From Blastocladiella emersonii ATCC 22665 (lineage: Eukaryota > Blastocladiomycota > Blastocladiomycetes > Blastocladiales > Blastocladiaceae), in contig JANHCV010000002.1 in the NCBI GenBank assembly GCA_025594325.1, forward strand, positions 2,480,001-2,544,000: DNA of 64,000 nucleotides, in the 5' to 3' direction. The notes below the pieces were generated by a model, which saw only the letters and a list, made by a program, of their open reading frames with translations, was not told the DNA's origin and did no database searches. The translations under genes were made by a program, and so were the position numbers. Below are positions 43,301-53,478 of the stretch, piece by piece (positions within the stretch are counted from its first letter, which is position 1; each line of letters opens with the position of its first letter).

Positions 43301-43738
43301 TGTGCGATCCTCGCGCTGCTCAACCTCGCGCACGGGCCCGTCGCCACCGCCTCTGCCAACATGTCCGCGTCGATGCGGTTCTCGGACACGATCGCGCCCG
43401 CGACGGTCCCGACCCCCGTCCCGCTGCCGCCGACGCTCGTGGGCCGCGACGGCGTGCCCGAAGCCCACGGGGCGGCCGCGCTCGTCGTCGCGGCGATGGC
43501 GGGCGAGCCGGCGGCGGCCGACGGCGCGAGCAAGTCGGGCCGCGGGCCGCACGCGCGCTCGCACCATGTGCACGTCCAGTCGAACCCGGCAGCGGCGGAC
43601 GACGAGGTGGGCGACGTGCGGCGGCGGCAACACGCGCGCAGGCGGTGGTTCGCGCCACGGCAGCAGCAGCAGAAGCGGCGGTCGGCGCGGCGAACGCGGT
43701 CGCTCTCCCCGTCGGCGCTGGTCGCGCGCGCGATCTGA
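40400..43738 (+). CDS. Hybrid-histidine-kinase-derived pseudoenzyme with degenerate receiver (paralogue 2)
   Basis: Two exons (40400-42602, 42666-43738), 1091 residues. The domain order is the same as in paralogue 1: DLADAIETAAHLASSAAHAR and ALVRCVAAVAPGGRVDMSCS, a decayed receiver (GVLARSDDADLRRQLAALGP to HLAERPLGPRSLLAHLVHLV), a variable linker, the shared block LPLAFPYSLELEWPRLVHWL, then KWQPIMKNLCVLVVDDDPVT opening the last receiver. Again the acceptor Asp is Ser (IFMSLDLGLGS, residue 787) and the conserved Lys is Arg (GCNAVCPRPVPRAW). The tail is basic and Arg/Ser-rich. The 63-nt intron at 42603-42665 lies at the same codon as in paralogue 1, but here it has no stop and keeps the frame. 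Later ATGs at 40436 and 40531 are possible starts. Confidence 0.6.
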   Translation: MLHPPRPAPAAAMPRVAGSPPPTTAAAAAVAVPSAASTSAAAATMPPGCSTLRSVALAALGRLESLLAAVHRTPPAPHAWSALHLVLLEHAATARVALALLRAPEPGPVSPPSGATMAAATDGARSHDHETNEPFDLADAIETAAHLASSAAHARAVAVHVNTPSHATPAAVYGSRAAATRCLADALVRCVAAVAPGGRVDMSCSCAAPDHHGPASAPTVIRLVASPVDPAALDPATFALSDARSHHLLTHPVAHGHPAADGVRHTHMLQLDVTLAVAPTCANGPAPVSATWTLEVAAFAPLLREFPLGVLARSDDADLRRQLAALGPALVPLDDLGSFPRLIAVALPPTALKLFLAAVDRLHHRVPVGVLAITASPAETREAVAVVHGRTRSASPDLALPSLVVVHLAERPLGPRSLLAHLVHLVATLRGAAAPPSPSPSSPTSFSTTPAASEPANPLDRTSSVSSLPPALLFPHQQLSPPVPTLPSSPAASNGAADYFLPGVWVGDLATAARPGVPQGGGGRPSSPRPPPLSFVPGQLPLAFPYSLELEWPRLVHWLEARAADESLDFEEVVDEDEEDARLLALTAHDTPPFRAFVADLAAAAAAQRDANDALVEDELDSSISPPPAGAVLDPALVALDASSACTMPAAAAPLALIGSPRCPLSLLSDPQVVDSVQQQRSPPRSRSGSAKAAAALAAAGVTAAIACPSLQARCRPLPKWQPIMKNLCVLVVDGTVSRSYLVDGPETHVVCARLDDPVTSSSLTALLSEWGVAWDLATNADDAFAMATQSTSSSRPADSPYHLIFMSLDLGLGSRAAAAAVSPLDLIRWIRSDEYRRRTSTLMRTRSSTISAAAAAAAAAAAIMDARLRDGHSDRGASADSSDDDSAGVPPAAPATYLARHGTPTLIIGMSSRAPAATPSSGKSTTTPRGSDHIDPPCPAALNAGCNAVCPRPVPRAWAEDKLSETCAILALLNLAHGPVATASANMSASMRFSDTIAPATVPTPVPLPPTLVGRDGVPEAHGAAALVVAAMAGEPAAADGASKSGRGPHARSHHVHVQSNPAAADDEVGDVRRRQHARRRWFAPRQQQQKRRSARRTRSLSPSALVARAI

Positions 43739-43868
43739 AGGCGGGTGGGTGCTGCTCGGTGTGTGGGCGGGCAAGAGAGACTAGTCTTATCACCATAGCG
43801 GACAGAGAATAAAGCGAGATCCATTCATTCAAACCATCGCAAACGAGCAACCCCGAGCGGCTTACTAC

Positions 43869-45303
43869 TTACTTCTTGACCGTCTTCTGGATCGAGCCGA
43901 TCTGCCAGTAGATGATATCGCCGTCCTGGACCACGTACGTCTTGCCCTCCTGGCGGTACTTGCCGGCGGCCTTGATGGGGGCCATGGACTTGTTGCCGTT
44001 GCACAGGGCCTTGAAGTCCTCCCACGCGACCACCTCGCCCTTGATGAAGGCCTTCTCGAAGTCGGTGTGGATGACGCCGGCGGCCTGCGGGGCGAGGGCG
44101 CCGCGGCGGCACGTCCACGCGCGCACCTCCTTCTCACCGGCGGTGAAGTAGTAGATGAGGTCGAGCGCCGAGTAGCCCGTCTTGATGATCTTGGGGAGCA
44201 CCGAGGTGGCGCCCACCTCCTTGTAGAAGGCCTCGACGGCGGCCGGGTCGGCGCGCTTGTCCCACACGGCCTGCTCGAACTCGACCGAGAAGGGGATCAT
44301 GGTGCCGCCGCCGTGCGACATGACCCACTGGTGGATCTTGGCCAGCCACTTGTTCTTCTTGCGGGCGAAATCCTTGAGGGTCAGGTTGATGAGGTAGATG
44401 ACGGGCTTGGTGGTGATGAGGTTCAGCTTCTCGTTGATGAGCTCCACCTCGCCCGTCGTCCACTCGCCGTTGCGCACGGGCTTGTTCTCGGACAGCATGG
44501 TCTTAAGCTTGGCCATGGTGTCGTTGAACAGCGGCGACAGCTTGAACTTGCCCGCGGTGCGCCGCGTCGCCAGCTCCTCGGCCGCGATCGCCTTCTCGAC
44601 AAACTCGAGGTCCTTCTTGCACAGCTCGCCCTGGATCGTCTCCAGGTCGCGCACCGGGTCGACCGAGTCGTCGACGTGCACGACGTCGTCGTTCTCAAAG
44701 GCACTACGTGGCACCCGTGGGTTAGCAGAGATCGCCTAGCGAACACCGACTGCGAAGAGAAGAGAAAGCGTACCGGACAACGTGGTAGATACCGTCGACC
44801 GCCTGGATGTGCGACAGGAACGCGTTGCCGAGACCCTGGCCCTCGGACGCGCCCTTGATGAGGCCGGCAATGTCGGTCACCATCAGGTAGGCGGGCTGCG
44901 TCGACGGCGGCTTCCACAGCGAGCACAGGTACTCGTAGCGGTCGTCGGGGACGGCGCAGCGGGCCCTAGTAGTCGTTGCGCGAGAGCGGGAGTGAGCGCG
45001 CTGAACCGAACGACGCAGGAGGATCACGGGATGCCGTACTCGTTGGGCTCGATGGTGCAGAACGGGTAGTTCTCGGCGGCCGCGGCCTGCTCGGTGAGCA
45101 GGTTGAAGAGCGACGACTTGCTACAGACCACACGCGTGCACCGGTTAGCCTCGCCGACTGGTGGCATTCGCGCACCCACAAAACACGCACCCAACGTTCG
45201 GGAGACCGACAACACCCATCTTCAGGTTGTTGCGGACGCGGCCGAAGCGCGCCGCGTTGGCGACCTCGTTGTTGGCGGCGGGGGCGGCGGCCTTGGGGGG
45301 CAT
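43869..45303 (-). CDS. OLA1: Obg-like ATPase 1 (YchF family)
   Basis: Four exons (45303-45191, 45120-45040, 44965-44774, 44703-43869) encode 406 residues. The G1 loop [20 protein letters not shown] is split by intron 1, followed by [20 protein letters not shown] and [20 protein letters not shown], then [20 protein letters not shown]. The C-terminal TGS domain has [20 protein letters not shown] and [20 protein letters not shown]. The family binds ATP in preference to GTP, contacts ribosomes and proteasomes and acts in stress responses in the cytosol. The donor of intron 2 lies inside a stretch that would otherwise read YGIP, which fixes it by comparison with the family. It is tail-to-tail with receiver-like paralogue 2, 130 bp apart. 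Confidence 0.95.
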
Positions 45304-45601
45304 CTTGGGCGGGTTGGACTGCGAGGGACGAGGATCGGCGTCAGTGCCGGAAGCTACATGGCGGCCACAGGTGGCGGACGCACCTCGAGTGCGCGCGGGT
45401 CGAGGAGCAGAGACGAGGTCGCGCGCGCGAGATGGTCAATCAAGCAGACTTCGGCGAGCGGAGAGCAGATGCGCCGCAACAGCGGGCGATCGTCACGCTC
45501 AAGTCACCTGCCACGTTGCAGTGGCGGAGCACGCCCCTCGCCTCTTCCTTCGCGCTCCCCCACCCTCTGCCCTCCCTCACACAACGCCGCCCATACCCGC
45601 A

Positions 45602-46791
45602 ATGGACTTCTTTAGCGCCCTGAGCCCGGCGCAGGCCAGCAAACCGTCGGTCTTCGAGCTGCTGGCCGCGGGCAAGCTGCAGGAAGCCCTGTCGCCCGCG
45701 CTGCGCTACGTGCTCGCGAGCTACGCGATCCGGTACCCGCGGTACCTCCTGCGCGTACTCCAGTACCACGACGAGCTGTTCGTGTTCCTCATGCTCGTCG
45801 TGCAGCGCCACTACTTGAGGGTCAACAAGGGCGCGTTCGCCGAGTCGTTCTACGGGCTCAAGCGCGCAAGGACCACGAAGCATAACCGGTCTGCGGATCT
45901 GGCGCCGCGGGATGTCCGGTGGTCTATGGCCGCGCTCGTCGTGTTGCCGTATGTCAAGGGGAAGCTCGACGAGGCGTTCCGCGAGATCAAGGTCGAGTCG
46001 GGCGCGGGGCTGTTTGACGAGGAGGACAGCGACAGCGAGTCGGACGATGGCCTCGACGGATCCGCACCGGTACGCTGCTTGCTTTTAGCGCTTGGTTAGC
46101 CGATCTAACGCAGCTGGGGGTGTAGGTGTCCGCGACCGAGCGTCGGAAACTCGTCGCGCGCAAGTGGTTTCTCAAGCTCTACCCGTGGATCAACGCGGCG
46201 TACGGCTCCGCGCACGTCGTGTACCAGATCCTGTACATGTTCGACCTGACGCGGTACTACACGCCGGTCCTGCACCTGCTGGGCGTCGAGGTGACGCGCC
46301 TCACGCCCGCCGACATGGTGCGTTCCCCGTCGTCGTCGCCACGCCTGCGACCCCCACGCTAACGACCAAGTACATTGTAGCGCGCGATACAGCGCGAATC
46401 GCAGCGCCCACGCAACTCCGCGGTCGCGCAAACGGCGCACGTGGCGCTCGAGGTCCTCAAAGTCGCGCTCCCGACAGCCGTCTTCTTCACCAAGTTCGTC
46501 GACTGGTTCTTCACCACGGACCTGGCGAAACGCGCCGACCGGGACGCGGCCCCGCCATTGCCGCGTGCGCCGCCGCGCCTCGCGCCGCACCCGGACGGCG
46601 TGGCGCTCCCGCCATCGCGCAGGACGTGTCCGCTGTGCCGGCGCGCCGTCGTCAACCCGACCGCGACGCCCACGGGCTACGTGTTCTGCTACGCGTGCGT
46701 GCACCGCGCCGTCGAGGAGCGCGGCGAGTGTCCCGTCACGAAGCGCGCGGTGCGGGTGGATGAGCTCCGGCGGATGTTCATGGCGAAATAG
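45602..46791 (+). CDS. PEX12: Peroxin 12, peroxisomal RING-finger ubiquitin ligase subunit
   Basis: Three exons (45602-46069, 46126-46317, 46381-46791) encode 356 residues. The start MDFFSALSPAQASKPSVFEL and the region around RVLQYHDELFVFLMLVVQRH match the conserved PEX12 N-terminus, with FAESFYGLKRA following. Membrane helices lie in the middle, and the C-terminal RING-like domain has CPLCRRAVVNPTATPTGYVF, CYACVHRAVEERGECPVTKR. PEX12 has an incomplete zinc set compared with PEX2 and PEX10, consistent with the cysteines seen. With those partners it ubiquitinates the import receptor PEX5 at the peroxisomal membrane. Introns are 56 and 63 nt; the exon 1 frame ends exactly at codon 156. The start is 298 bp from the divergent OLA1 start. 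Confidence 0.94.
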
Positions 46792-46970
46792 AGGCGGTGG
46801 AGGTCGATGTGTGCAGTATTAGTATGTATAGGGGGGAGGGGTGAAACGATGACAAGGGAGAGAGAGATAGATAGGGCAGTAACAGGCGGAGATAGGGGAG
46901 GTAGACGATGACGAGGTTCCCGTTCCGAGGACACGGCGACGCCGACAGTGAGGGCAGGGAGCACGACGAC

Positions 46971-47557
46971 TTACTCCTTGAGGACCAGGTTGTCGTACTT
47001 CTCCTTCTCGGCGACCTCGGTCTCGACCATCTTGATGTAGGGCGAGAGGTAGGGCTTGTCCTACAGACCGCGATGGCAAGTGAGCGACGCGCACGCACAC
47101 GCCAACCGAGACGAATAAACGGACCTCCTCGGCCTTGGTCCACTCGGCCTGGGGCAGGATGCTGTGGGTCAGCGTCAGCTGGAAGGCGCGGCGGTGGCGG
47201 TAGTTGCGCTCGGCGAGGGCCTCGCGCGGCAGGCGGCGCAGCGCCTCCTGGACAATGGGGGACTCCTCCATGATGATGTCGTCGTAGCGGAGGCCTTTCG
47301 GGGGCGAAAATACATGGTTGTCGATGCATGGTGGTGGTCGGTCGGTAATTCATTCATGAGGATACACGCGATGGCGCGGGTCAGCGATCGGCGACACACG
47401 CGAGCGTCGCTCCCAACTAGAGCAAAAACCCACCGAGCTTGCGGTAGCCAGCAGCGTTGGCGTTCCAGCGGGCAATGGGCATCAGCACGGCCGACAGGAC
47501 GCGCGACGACTTGACCGTGTTGGCGAGGGCCTCGTAGGTGGCGTGCGGGAGGGCCAT
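46971..47557 (-). CDS. QCR7: Cytochrome bc1 complex subunit 7
   Basis: Three exons (47557-47434, 47294-47125, 47060-46971) encode 127 residues, the typical length. The sequence has the family pattern: ARWNANAAGYRKLGGLRYDD, IVQEALRRLPREALAERNYR, HRRAFQLTLTHSILPQAEWT and DKPYLSPYIKMVETEVAEKE. It is a small matrix-facing subunit of mitochondrial respiratory complex III (the UQCRB/14 kDa family). Intron 1 is 139 nt, longer than most here, and intron 2 is 63 nt. The gene is tail-to-tail with PEX12, about 180 bp apart. Confidence 0.96.
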
Positions 47558-47819
47558 TTTCGGTGGGACGGGATTGCAGCGAGTCGTGGGCGGGTGCGCG
47601 AGTCGTGGGGCAGGCGTGCAATGGGCCGTGGTCGTTGACGAGGTCGGTGGCCGCTTGAGTTGGCCGGCCCGGCGTAGCCGCTCTGGCACCTGCCGCACCC
47701 ATCACGGCGCACACGCCACACTCGCGATCCGCGCCGCGACACGCCGATGTTGATGGGTCACGCCGCATCACGCCACCCGTCGCGCACTTTCAAAGCTGTC
47801 TCGCACCGCTCACATGATT

Positions 47820-49891
47820 CTATTGCGCGTCTCCACCATCCCCCAAATCCGCGACGCAACTACTCTGCACCCGCACCGCGCCACCCGCACCGCCCTCGTC
47901 GAACACGGCCAGCGGGAAGATCCCCGACACGCGCGTCAGCCAGTTGTACCCGTGCGCCCACCCGTCCTCGTACTCCTCGAGCACCAGCAGCACGTCCGAC
48001 ACCTCGATGTTGAGCTCGTCCGACTTGTCCGACACGTACGCCATGCGCGCGCGCCGCGTGCTCGGCCCGCGCTCCATGGTGGCCGCGACCGAGGGTGGTG
48101 CCGCGGCGGTGGCGGGCGCCGGGGGAGGGGGCAGGGTCCCGCCAAAGTCGGGCTGCAGCCACACGGGTACACCCTCCGCGTCGTCGTGGATCTGCGTCGT
48201 GTCGAGCAGATCGTCGCCGAGCAGCGGGACGAACGCGACCGGTTCCGCTCCGACGGGTGGTGGCGGGAACGACGCGGCGGGCGGGTACCACTGCGCCCCC
48301 GGGCACGCCACCGGCTCGCCGTCGCGCGGCAGCGTCTTGGGCACGGGCGCCGTCGGCGTCGGGAGGCTCGGCAGGACGAGCGGCCCGGCCGGCGACCCGG
48401 CCACGGGCGCGATCGAGATGGGCGGTGGCCGCCGCTGTCGCCGGCCCGAGAACTTGCGCACGGGCTCGCGCTCGATGCTCGTGTTGGGCCGCGACGGGTC
48501 CGCGATCACGGCGACCGCGGCGGACTCGGGCGGCGGGACGAGGAGGCGCCGCTGCGACGTTTCGCGGACGAGCTGTAACTGCGACGGGGGAAGCGCGGGG
48601 AGCGGGTGCGCGTCGCCTTGCTCGGCCGCCGCCGACCCCGCGGCCTGGCGCCGCGCTTTGGCGTGCTGACGGTGCAGGACGCACGCGATGAGCCCGGCCG
48701 AGACGAGGAACGCGGCCCCGGCGATCGCGACGTACGCGGCGGTGCGTGCCGTCGTCGAGAGGCCCGCGGGGAACAGCTCGGCGGACGCTGTCGTCGTCGT
48801 CCCGGCCGCGCGGGACCGCGTGGTCCGCGTCGTGGCCGTCTTCGGGCACTCCTCCGTCGCGCACCCGTTGGCGCACGCCGCGTCGAGCGTCAGGTACCCG
48901 CAGAACGGTTCGGCGGCGCCCGTGTTGCACTGGACCGTCATGTTGCGTCCGCTGAGCATGCGCAGGCCGCAGAACCACGCCGGGTCGAGCGCGATGGTCG
49001 CGTCGCCCGCGAGTTTCGCGGTGGACTCGGCCGGGATCACAGCTAGGCTGCCGCTCCCGCTGCTCGCGATCGTCGAGTTGCGCGACGCCGCGTCCGTCGC
49101 GTTGGTCCCCGTCGCGGCGAGCGCGGACCGGACCGAGGAGGGGGTGCAGTAGCTCGGGTCGTTGATCATGGACTGCATGCTGCTCGTGTACGCCGAGCAC
49201 GTCTCGGTGCCTACACGTTCGGGCGTCAGCGATCGCGGGATGGCGAGGGGAACGTGAACGCCGTCGTACACAGCGGCTGGTCGAGCGCCGTCAGGTCAAT
49301 GCACCCGGGCGAGTAGGCGATCAGCACCGCGCACCAGTACGACGTCATGTACCGCACGGGCTGCCCGTCGAGGTCGCACCCGAGCAGCGACGAGTAGTAC
49401 TTTTTGCGGTACTCTTCGGCGAGGAAGATGTTCTACACACACGAGGCTTCGCGGTCAGATCGCGTCAGCCGAGGAAGTGCGACGGTCGTGCCTCCATGAT
49501 CTGCGTGTCGAACGCCTCGGTCGTGTTGACGATGGGCACCGACGCGACGCCGTGGCCCGGGTTGGACATGAAGTAGTTTCTACACATCGCTCACGCGGTT
49601 GAGCATGCTGGCCACGGTCGGCGCGAGGCTGAAGCCGTACCGCAGGTTGCCCGAGATGTGCGACCCGCCCCACTGCGAGCAGTACCGCGACTCGGCCAGG
49701 CTAATGCACGGCGGCCCGCCCGGGATCCCCGCGCGGCTGACCACCATCTGCTGCTGCGCGCCCGTGTCGGACAGCGCGTGGGTTGCGGTGGTGGCGATGG
49801 TGAGGATGAGAGCGAAGAGGACGAGGAGAGCGACATGGCGGGCGAATGAACGGGATGATGGTGGCCTCAGCGACGAGCAGGCGAGCAGCAT
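47820..49891 (-). CDS. Single-pass membrane protein with Cys-rich ectodomain and C-terminal SH3 (Fus1-like)
   Basis: Four exons (49891-49641, 49579-49492, 49432-49270, 49210-47820) encode 630 residues. A signal peptide (about 1-40) precedes a Cys-rich ectodomain with CDLDGQPVRYMTSYWCAVLI, SPGCIDLTALDQPLC and CSAYTSSMQSMINDPSYC, then a membrane helix (YVAIAGAAFLVSAGLIACVL), a long Pro/Ser-rich cytosolic region and an SH3 domain near the end (DELNIEVSDVLLVLEEYEDG, WAHGYNWLTRVSGIFPLAVF). The order resembles Fus1 and basidiomycete SH3 membrane proteins that scaffold polarity or signalling complexes; a mating role is not shown. Intron 2 (49433-49491) only works in frame with a GC donor (GCACGA). 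Intron 1 uses GTACGG, which places the exon junction NLR-NYFMSNPG. Confidence 0.8.
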
Positions 49892-50466
49892 GGTTGGCGG
49901 AACGGGTGCATGAGGTGATGAGATGGTGGTGGTGGATAGTTATGCGGCAATGACCATTCCCTTGTGACGACAACGAGGGATGGTGGGAGAGGGTGGAATG
50001 TGCAAGTGTGCAATGAGGGGGGGGGGAACGGGATACAGATGGGCGTGTGAGAGTCGGTCGTGTTGAGGATCGCAGGCTGGCCGGGTCGGGTTCGAGCGCG
50101 CGTGTAGTGTGGTGGTGTGTATCTCTATGCCAGAGGCACTGGAACTGCGCCAAGTGACCTCAGATTTGTGAAGTGCAGGGGGTGAAATCGCGACAGGTTG
50201 CGGTCGGGCGCCTTCCCAAACAGGCGCGAGGGTCGGGTCGGGTCGCGAGCACACAGGGAGGGGGCGCAGCTCAGCTCAGCTCAGCGGCGTGCGCGCGAAG
50301 AACAACAACAAGGGCGCATATGCAAGAAGTTGCGGGCCGAGGGCGCGCGCGTGCGTGCATGACGAGAGGTGGGAGAGCGGATCGGCGGCGCGCGCGCTCT
50401 TTCTTCTTCGCGTCGCGCCGCTCACGTGTGCGGGGCGAGACACTTTCTTTCGCTTCCCTTCAGCAA
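49892..50466. promoter_or_regulatory. Intergenic region upstream of the SH3 membrane protein
   Basis: About 575 bp between the SH3 gene start and the ubiquitin protease stop, both on the minus strand. A ten-base G run lies near 50018-50027 and a short CTCAG direct repeat at about 50268-50283. No gene was seen. Confidence 0.4.
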
Positions 50467-52840
50467 TCAAGAGTCCATCATGTAGAACAACAGGTACCCG
50501 GTGCGCTCGCGCTGGTGGACCAGATCGACCACGTCGCGCACGTCCGTGACCATGGCGTCGTCGTGCGTCTGCCACTGGCCGCGCGGCCCGCGCACGTCGC
50601 AGATGTAGTGGCCGCGGTCCAGGTTCGTCCCGAGGTGGTTGACGATCGCGTACAGCCGGTACACCTTGGACGACGCCGCCGCCGCGGGTTTCGGCGCCGC
50701 GGGCGGCTTCTTGGCTTCTTCTTCGCTTGCCGCCTCGGAATCGGCAGCGGCGGAGGCCGCCGCCGTCTCGGGCTCGGGCTCGGTCAGGAACGGGCTCACG
50801 TCGACCGACAGCGCGATCTTGACGGGGTCCTGGCGCTTCCGCGCGCGCAGCGTGATAGGGTCGACGGCGAACCGCTTGAAGTGGATGACGAGGACGTGCG
50901 GCGGGGCCGCGAGCCGCGTCGCGACCGTGGCCTGCGTGTGGTTGCACTTTTCGCACTTGTACTCGATCCCCTCGGTCGCGAAGTGGCGCTCGAGCAGGGT
51001 GCGGATCGCCATCGGCTCCGAAGGCGTCGGCGACACGACGTCGAGCGACCACCCGCGGTGCTCCTCGTTGATGGTCACGACGGCCGCGCACGCCGCGCAC
51101 GTCAGCGTACGCCGGTCCTGCCCCTGGAACACGCGCACCAGGTCGCGGCCGAACGGCGGCACCTCGTGCTCGATCCGCGACAGGCACTCGGTCAGCAGCT
51201 CCTGCGCGTCCTCCTGCCGCCCGTTCGCGAACGTGCTCCCCGCGCGGCCCACGATCCCCTGGTGGAACGCCAACGGGTTCAGGACTGTCCCCGGCCGCTC
51301 GGTGCGCTGCGCGAGGAGACCCGCCAGGATCTCGGTCAGGACCGCGGGCGGGCCCGCCGGCGTGTCGGCAGCAGCGGCCGCAGCCGCGGAACGCGTCATG
51401 CGGAGCGGCCGCTTCGGCTCGTCAGCATCGGCCGCCAGCCCGTCCCCCACTGCTGCTGCAGTCGTCGCGAAATCCCTGTTCGCAGCTGTTGGCGGCACTG
51501 CGGGCGCCGGCGGCGGGACCTGGCGCAGGATCTGGGTCACGGGCGGCAGCGCGAGGAGCGCGGCGAGGACCGCGTTCTGGTAGCACGAGTTGCCAACGTT
51601 GGCCATCCCCTCGAGCCGCGCGCCGCGCCGCGCGGTCGGCGACGGCGGCGCCGAGGCCGACGATGCGAACGCGAACGGGTCGCTGAGCGGCGACGCGCCG
51701 TGCGCGTGCAGCGTGCCGCGCGAGCCCCGGGAGAACCCGAACGGCGACGACCCGTACGGCCCCGATCGCCGGGGAAACACGGGCGAGTTCCCCGATTTGA
51801 GGACCACGGCTTCGGTCAGCGGGCGCGCCATGGATGTGGATGTGGATGCGGACGGCGACGCGCGGGTGGTGGTGGAGGGTGGGCCGTCGTCGCTGTCGAG
51901 CTCCATGGTCTCGTGCGAGATCTGGTACTTGCTCGGGGTCGCCGCCGCGTTGTACCGCGGGCGTTTCGCGGACGGCGGCTCGTCGGCGAGGCCCAGCTTC
52001 GAGTACGACCGCGTCGTGGGCGGCGGCGGCGGGCGCACGGGCGGGCCGATCGGGCGGCCCTTGGGCGGCTTGACGATGGGTTTGAACTTGGACGAGATGT
52101 TGTCGTGCTGTTTGACAGGCGGTGAGGGCGCCGTCGACGCGCCGTTCCGCGTGCGCGTGACGACGACGAGCGGCGCGGCGGGTGGCGGCGCACTGGGAGC
52201 AGCGCTGCTGGTGGGTGCGGGATCATCGTGGACGGTTTCTGGGTCGATGCCGACGACTAGCGAGCGCGTTCACACACAGCGTCAGAACGAGGCCATAGGC
52301 GGTCGGAATGGCGGGCGACGCGTACCCTTCTTCTCACGGATGCTCGTGAAGAAGGTGCGCACGCGCAGGGCGAGCGGGTCGGAGCGGAAGTAGAGGCTGA
52401 TCTTGACCAGCTTTGACCCGCGTATCGAGACCGTGACGAGCTTGTTGGCCGACGCGTCGCTGGCGGCCGCGGTCTGGCTGTCGAAGACGAGGAAGACGAA
52501 CCCGGGCTCGAGCTACATGGATGGTGCGTGTCGATGAGCGCGCGTGGTCGGTGTGGACTCGTGTATGTCCACAAAAGCGTACAGGAAGACTCTTCCGGTC
52601 GGGCGGCGGGAAGCAGTCATGGCTCGCGGTCAGGATGAACGAGCGACCCGGCAGCCCTGTACGATGAAGCACGTCAGTGTCCCATCCACCAACCATGCGG
52701 ACAAGAAGGAAACACCCACCGCTGCCCTCGGAGACGCGGAACGTGACGTTGGAGAACGGGAAGATCTTCTTGCTGTTGCCCGTGAGCGACGACTCGACGA
52801 CCGAGGCCGTGAACTCGGCGGGGATCGTCGGGGCGACCAT
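50467..52840 (-). CDS. Ubiquitin-specific protease (USP family) with N-terminal PH-like region
   Basis: Four exons (52840-52720, 52656-52583, 52512-52326, 52256-50467) encode 723 residues. The catalytic Cys box is GMANVGNSCYQNAVLAALLA; the catalytic His lies in NLDRGHYICDVRGPRGQWQT followed by HDDAMV. Zinc-binding pairs CAAC and CEKC lie between them, with HVLVIHFKRF downstream. The N-terminal exons (about residues 1-125) have the strand pattern of a PH-like domain (LEPGFVFLVFDS, VTVSIRGSKLVKISLYFRSD), as in USP37-type enzymes. A Pro/Ser-rich linker and an acidic insertion before the His box follow. It removes ubiquitin from proteins; the substrate is unknown. Introns are 63, 70 and 67 nt. 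Its start is 222 bp from the divergent Rad51-like gene. Confidence 0.88.
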
Positions 52841-52937
52841 GGTACAGTGTGCTCGCCCTCGGCTCAGCTAGAATGCATGGGGTGGGTGGTGCAGCGTGCA
52901 AGGCGGCGGTCGCCGGTGGGGAAGCTGAGAGCGCGAA

Positions 52938-52996
52938 GCCGGCGCGGGCGGGGGGACTCGAACCCGCGCTCGCCGCCCCGAACCGATTTCAAGTTT
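52938..52996 (-). other. tRNA-Ser-like 3' half with a perfect B-box (probable remnant)
   Basis: On the minus strand, CTTGAAATCGGTT resembles a tRNA-Ser(TGA) anticodon loop and 3' stem, followed by a G-rich variable-arm-like segment and GGTTCGAGTCC (52954-52964), which matches the TFIIIC B-box consensus GGTTCRANTCC. No D-arm, A-box or 5' acceptor strand is found before the coding start of the Rad51-like gene at 53063, so a complete tRNA is not supported. It could be a tRNA relic or an isolated TFIIIC site. Confidence 0.35.
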
Positions 52997-53062
52997 AGGG
53001 CGGATTTCCGTGAGTCCTCGCTTCTCCCTTGAACATGCAGCACATGCAATAAACGCACCATC

Positions 53063-53447
53063 ATGAATCGCTCCGTCTCGTCGCTCAGCGCGCTCTCCGA
53101 GAACCTGCTCGAGCGGCTCTCGGACGCGGGCTTCCGGCGCGTCCGCGACCTGCAGGGCCTCGACCCCGCCGTGCTCGTCGACGGCACGTCCCGTCACGCT
53201 CCTAGACGATCGACCCCTGCTCACGCCAGCAGTAACGTGCTCTAGAGGTCAAGCTGTCGAGTGACGAAGCCGCCCAGGTCCTCGCCGCCGTCGACGAGGC
53301 CGCCGGGGGTACGCCGTCGTCGCTCGCTCGGACCCGTGTCGCTGCCGACCCCAGAGTCTCACCTCGACGCGACTAGCCGTCCAGTTGCGGGCTCCGTGCC
53401 TCTGAGCGGCCGTCCAGAAGCTGTTCTGCTGACCCCGTCGTCGGCCA

Positions 53448-53478
<31 letters not shown>

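Noticed and set aside
45028-45040. OLA1 exon 2 extended through YGIP to the GTGATC donor
   Set aside because: Adds residues absent from the family and breaks the frame; the GTACGG donor restores [12 protein letters not shown].
49580-49600. 15-nt intron (GTGAGC...TGTAG) in the SH3 gene
   Set aside because: Too short and gives the wrong frame; a GTACGG donor at 49640 yields a normal 61 nt intron in frame.
52921-53040. Complete tRNA-Ser gene
   Set aside because: No A-box, D-arm or 5' acceptor strand pairs with the 3' half; the T-stem also has a mismatch.
53188-53245. GT donor (GTCCCG) for intron 1 of the Rad51-like gene
   Set aside because: Shifts the frame relative to the next exon (EVKLSSDEAA); the GC donor four bases upstream keeps it.
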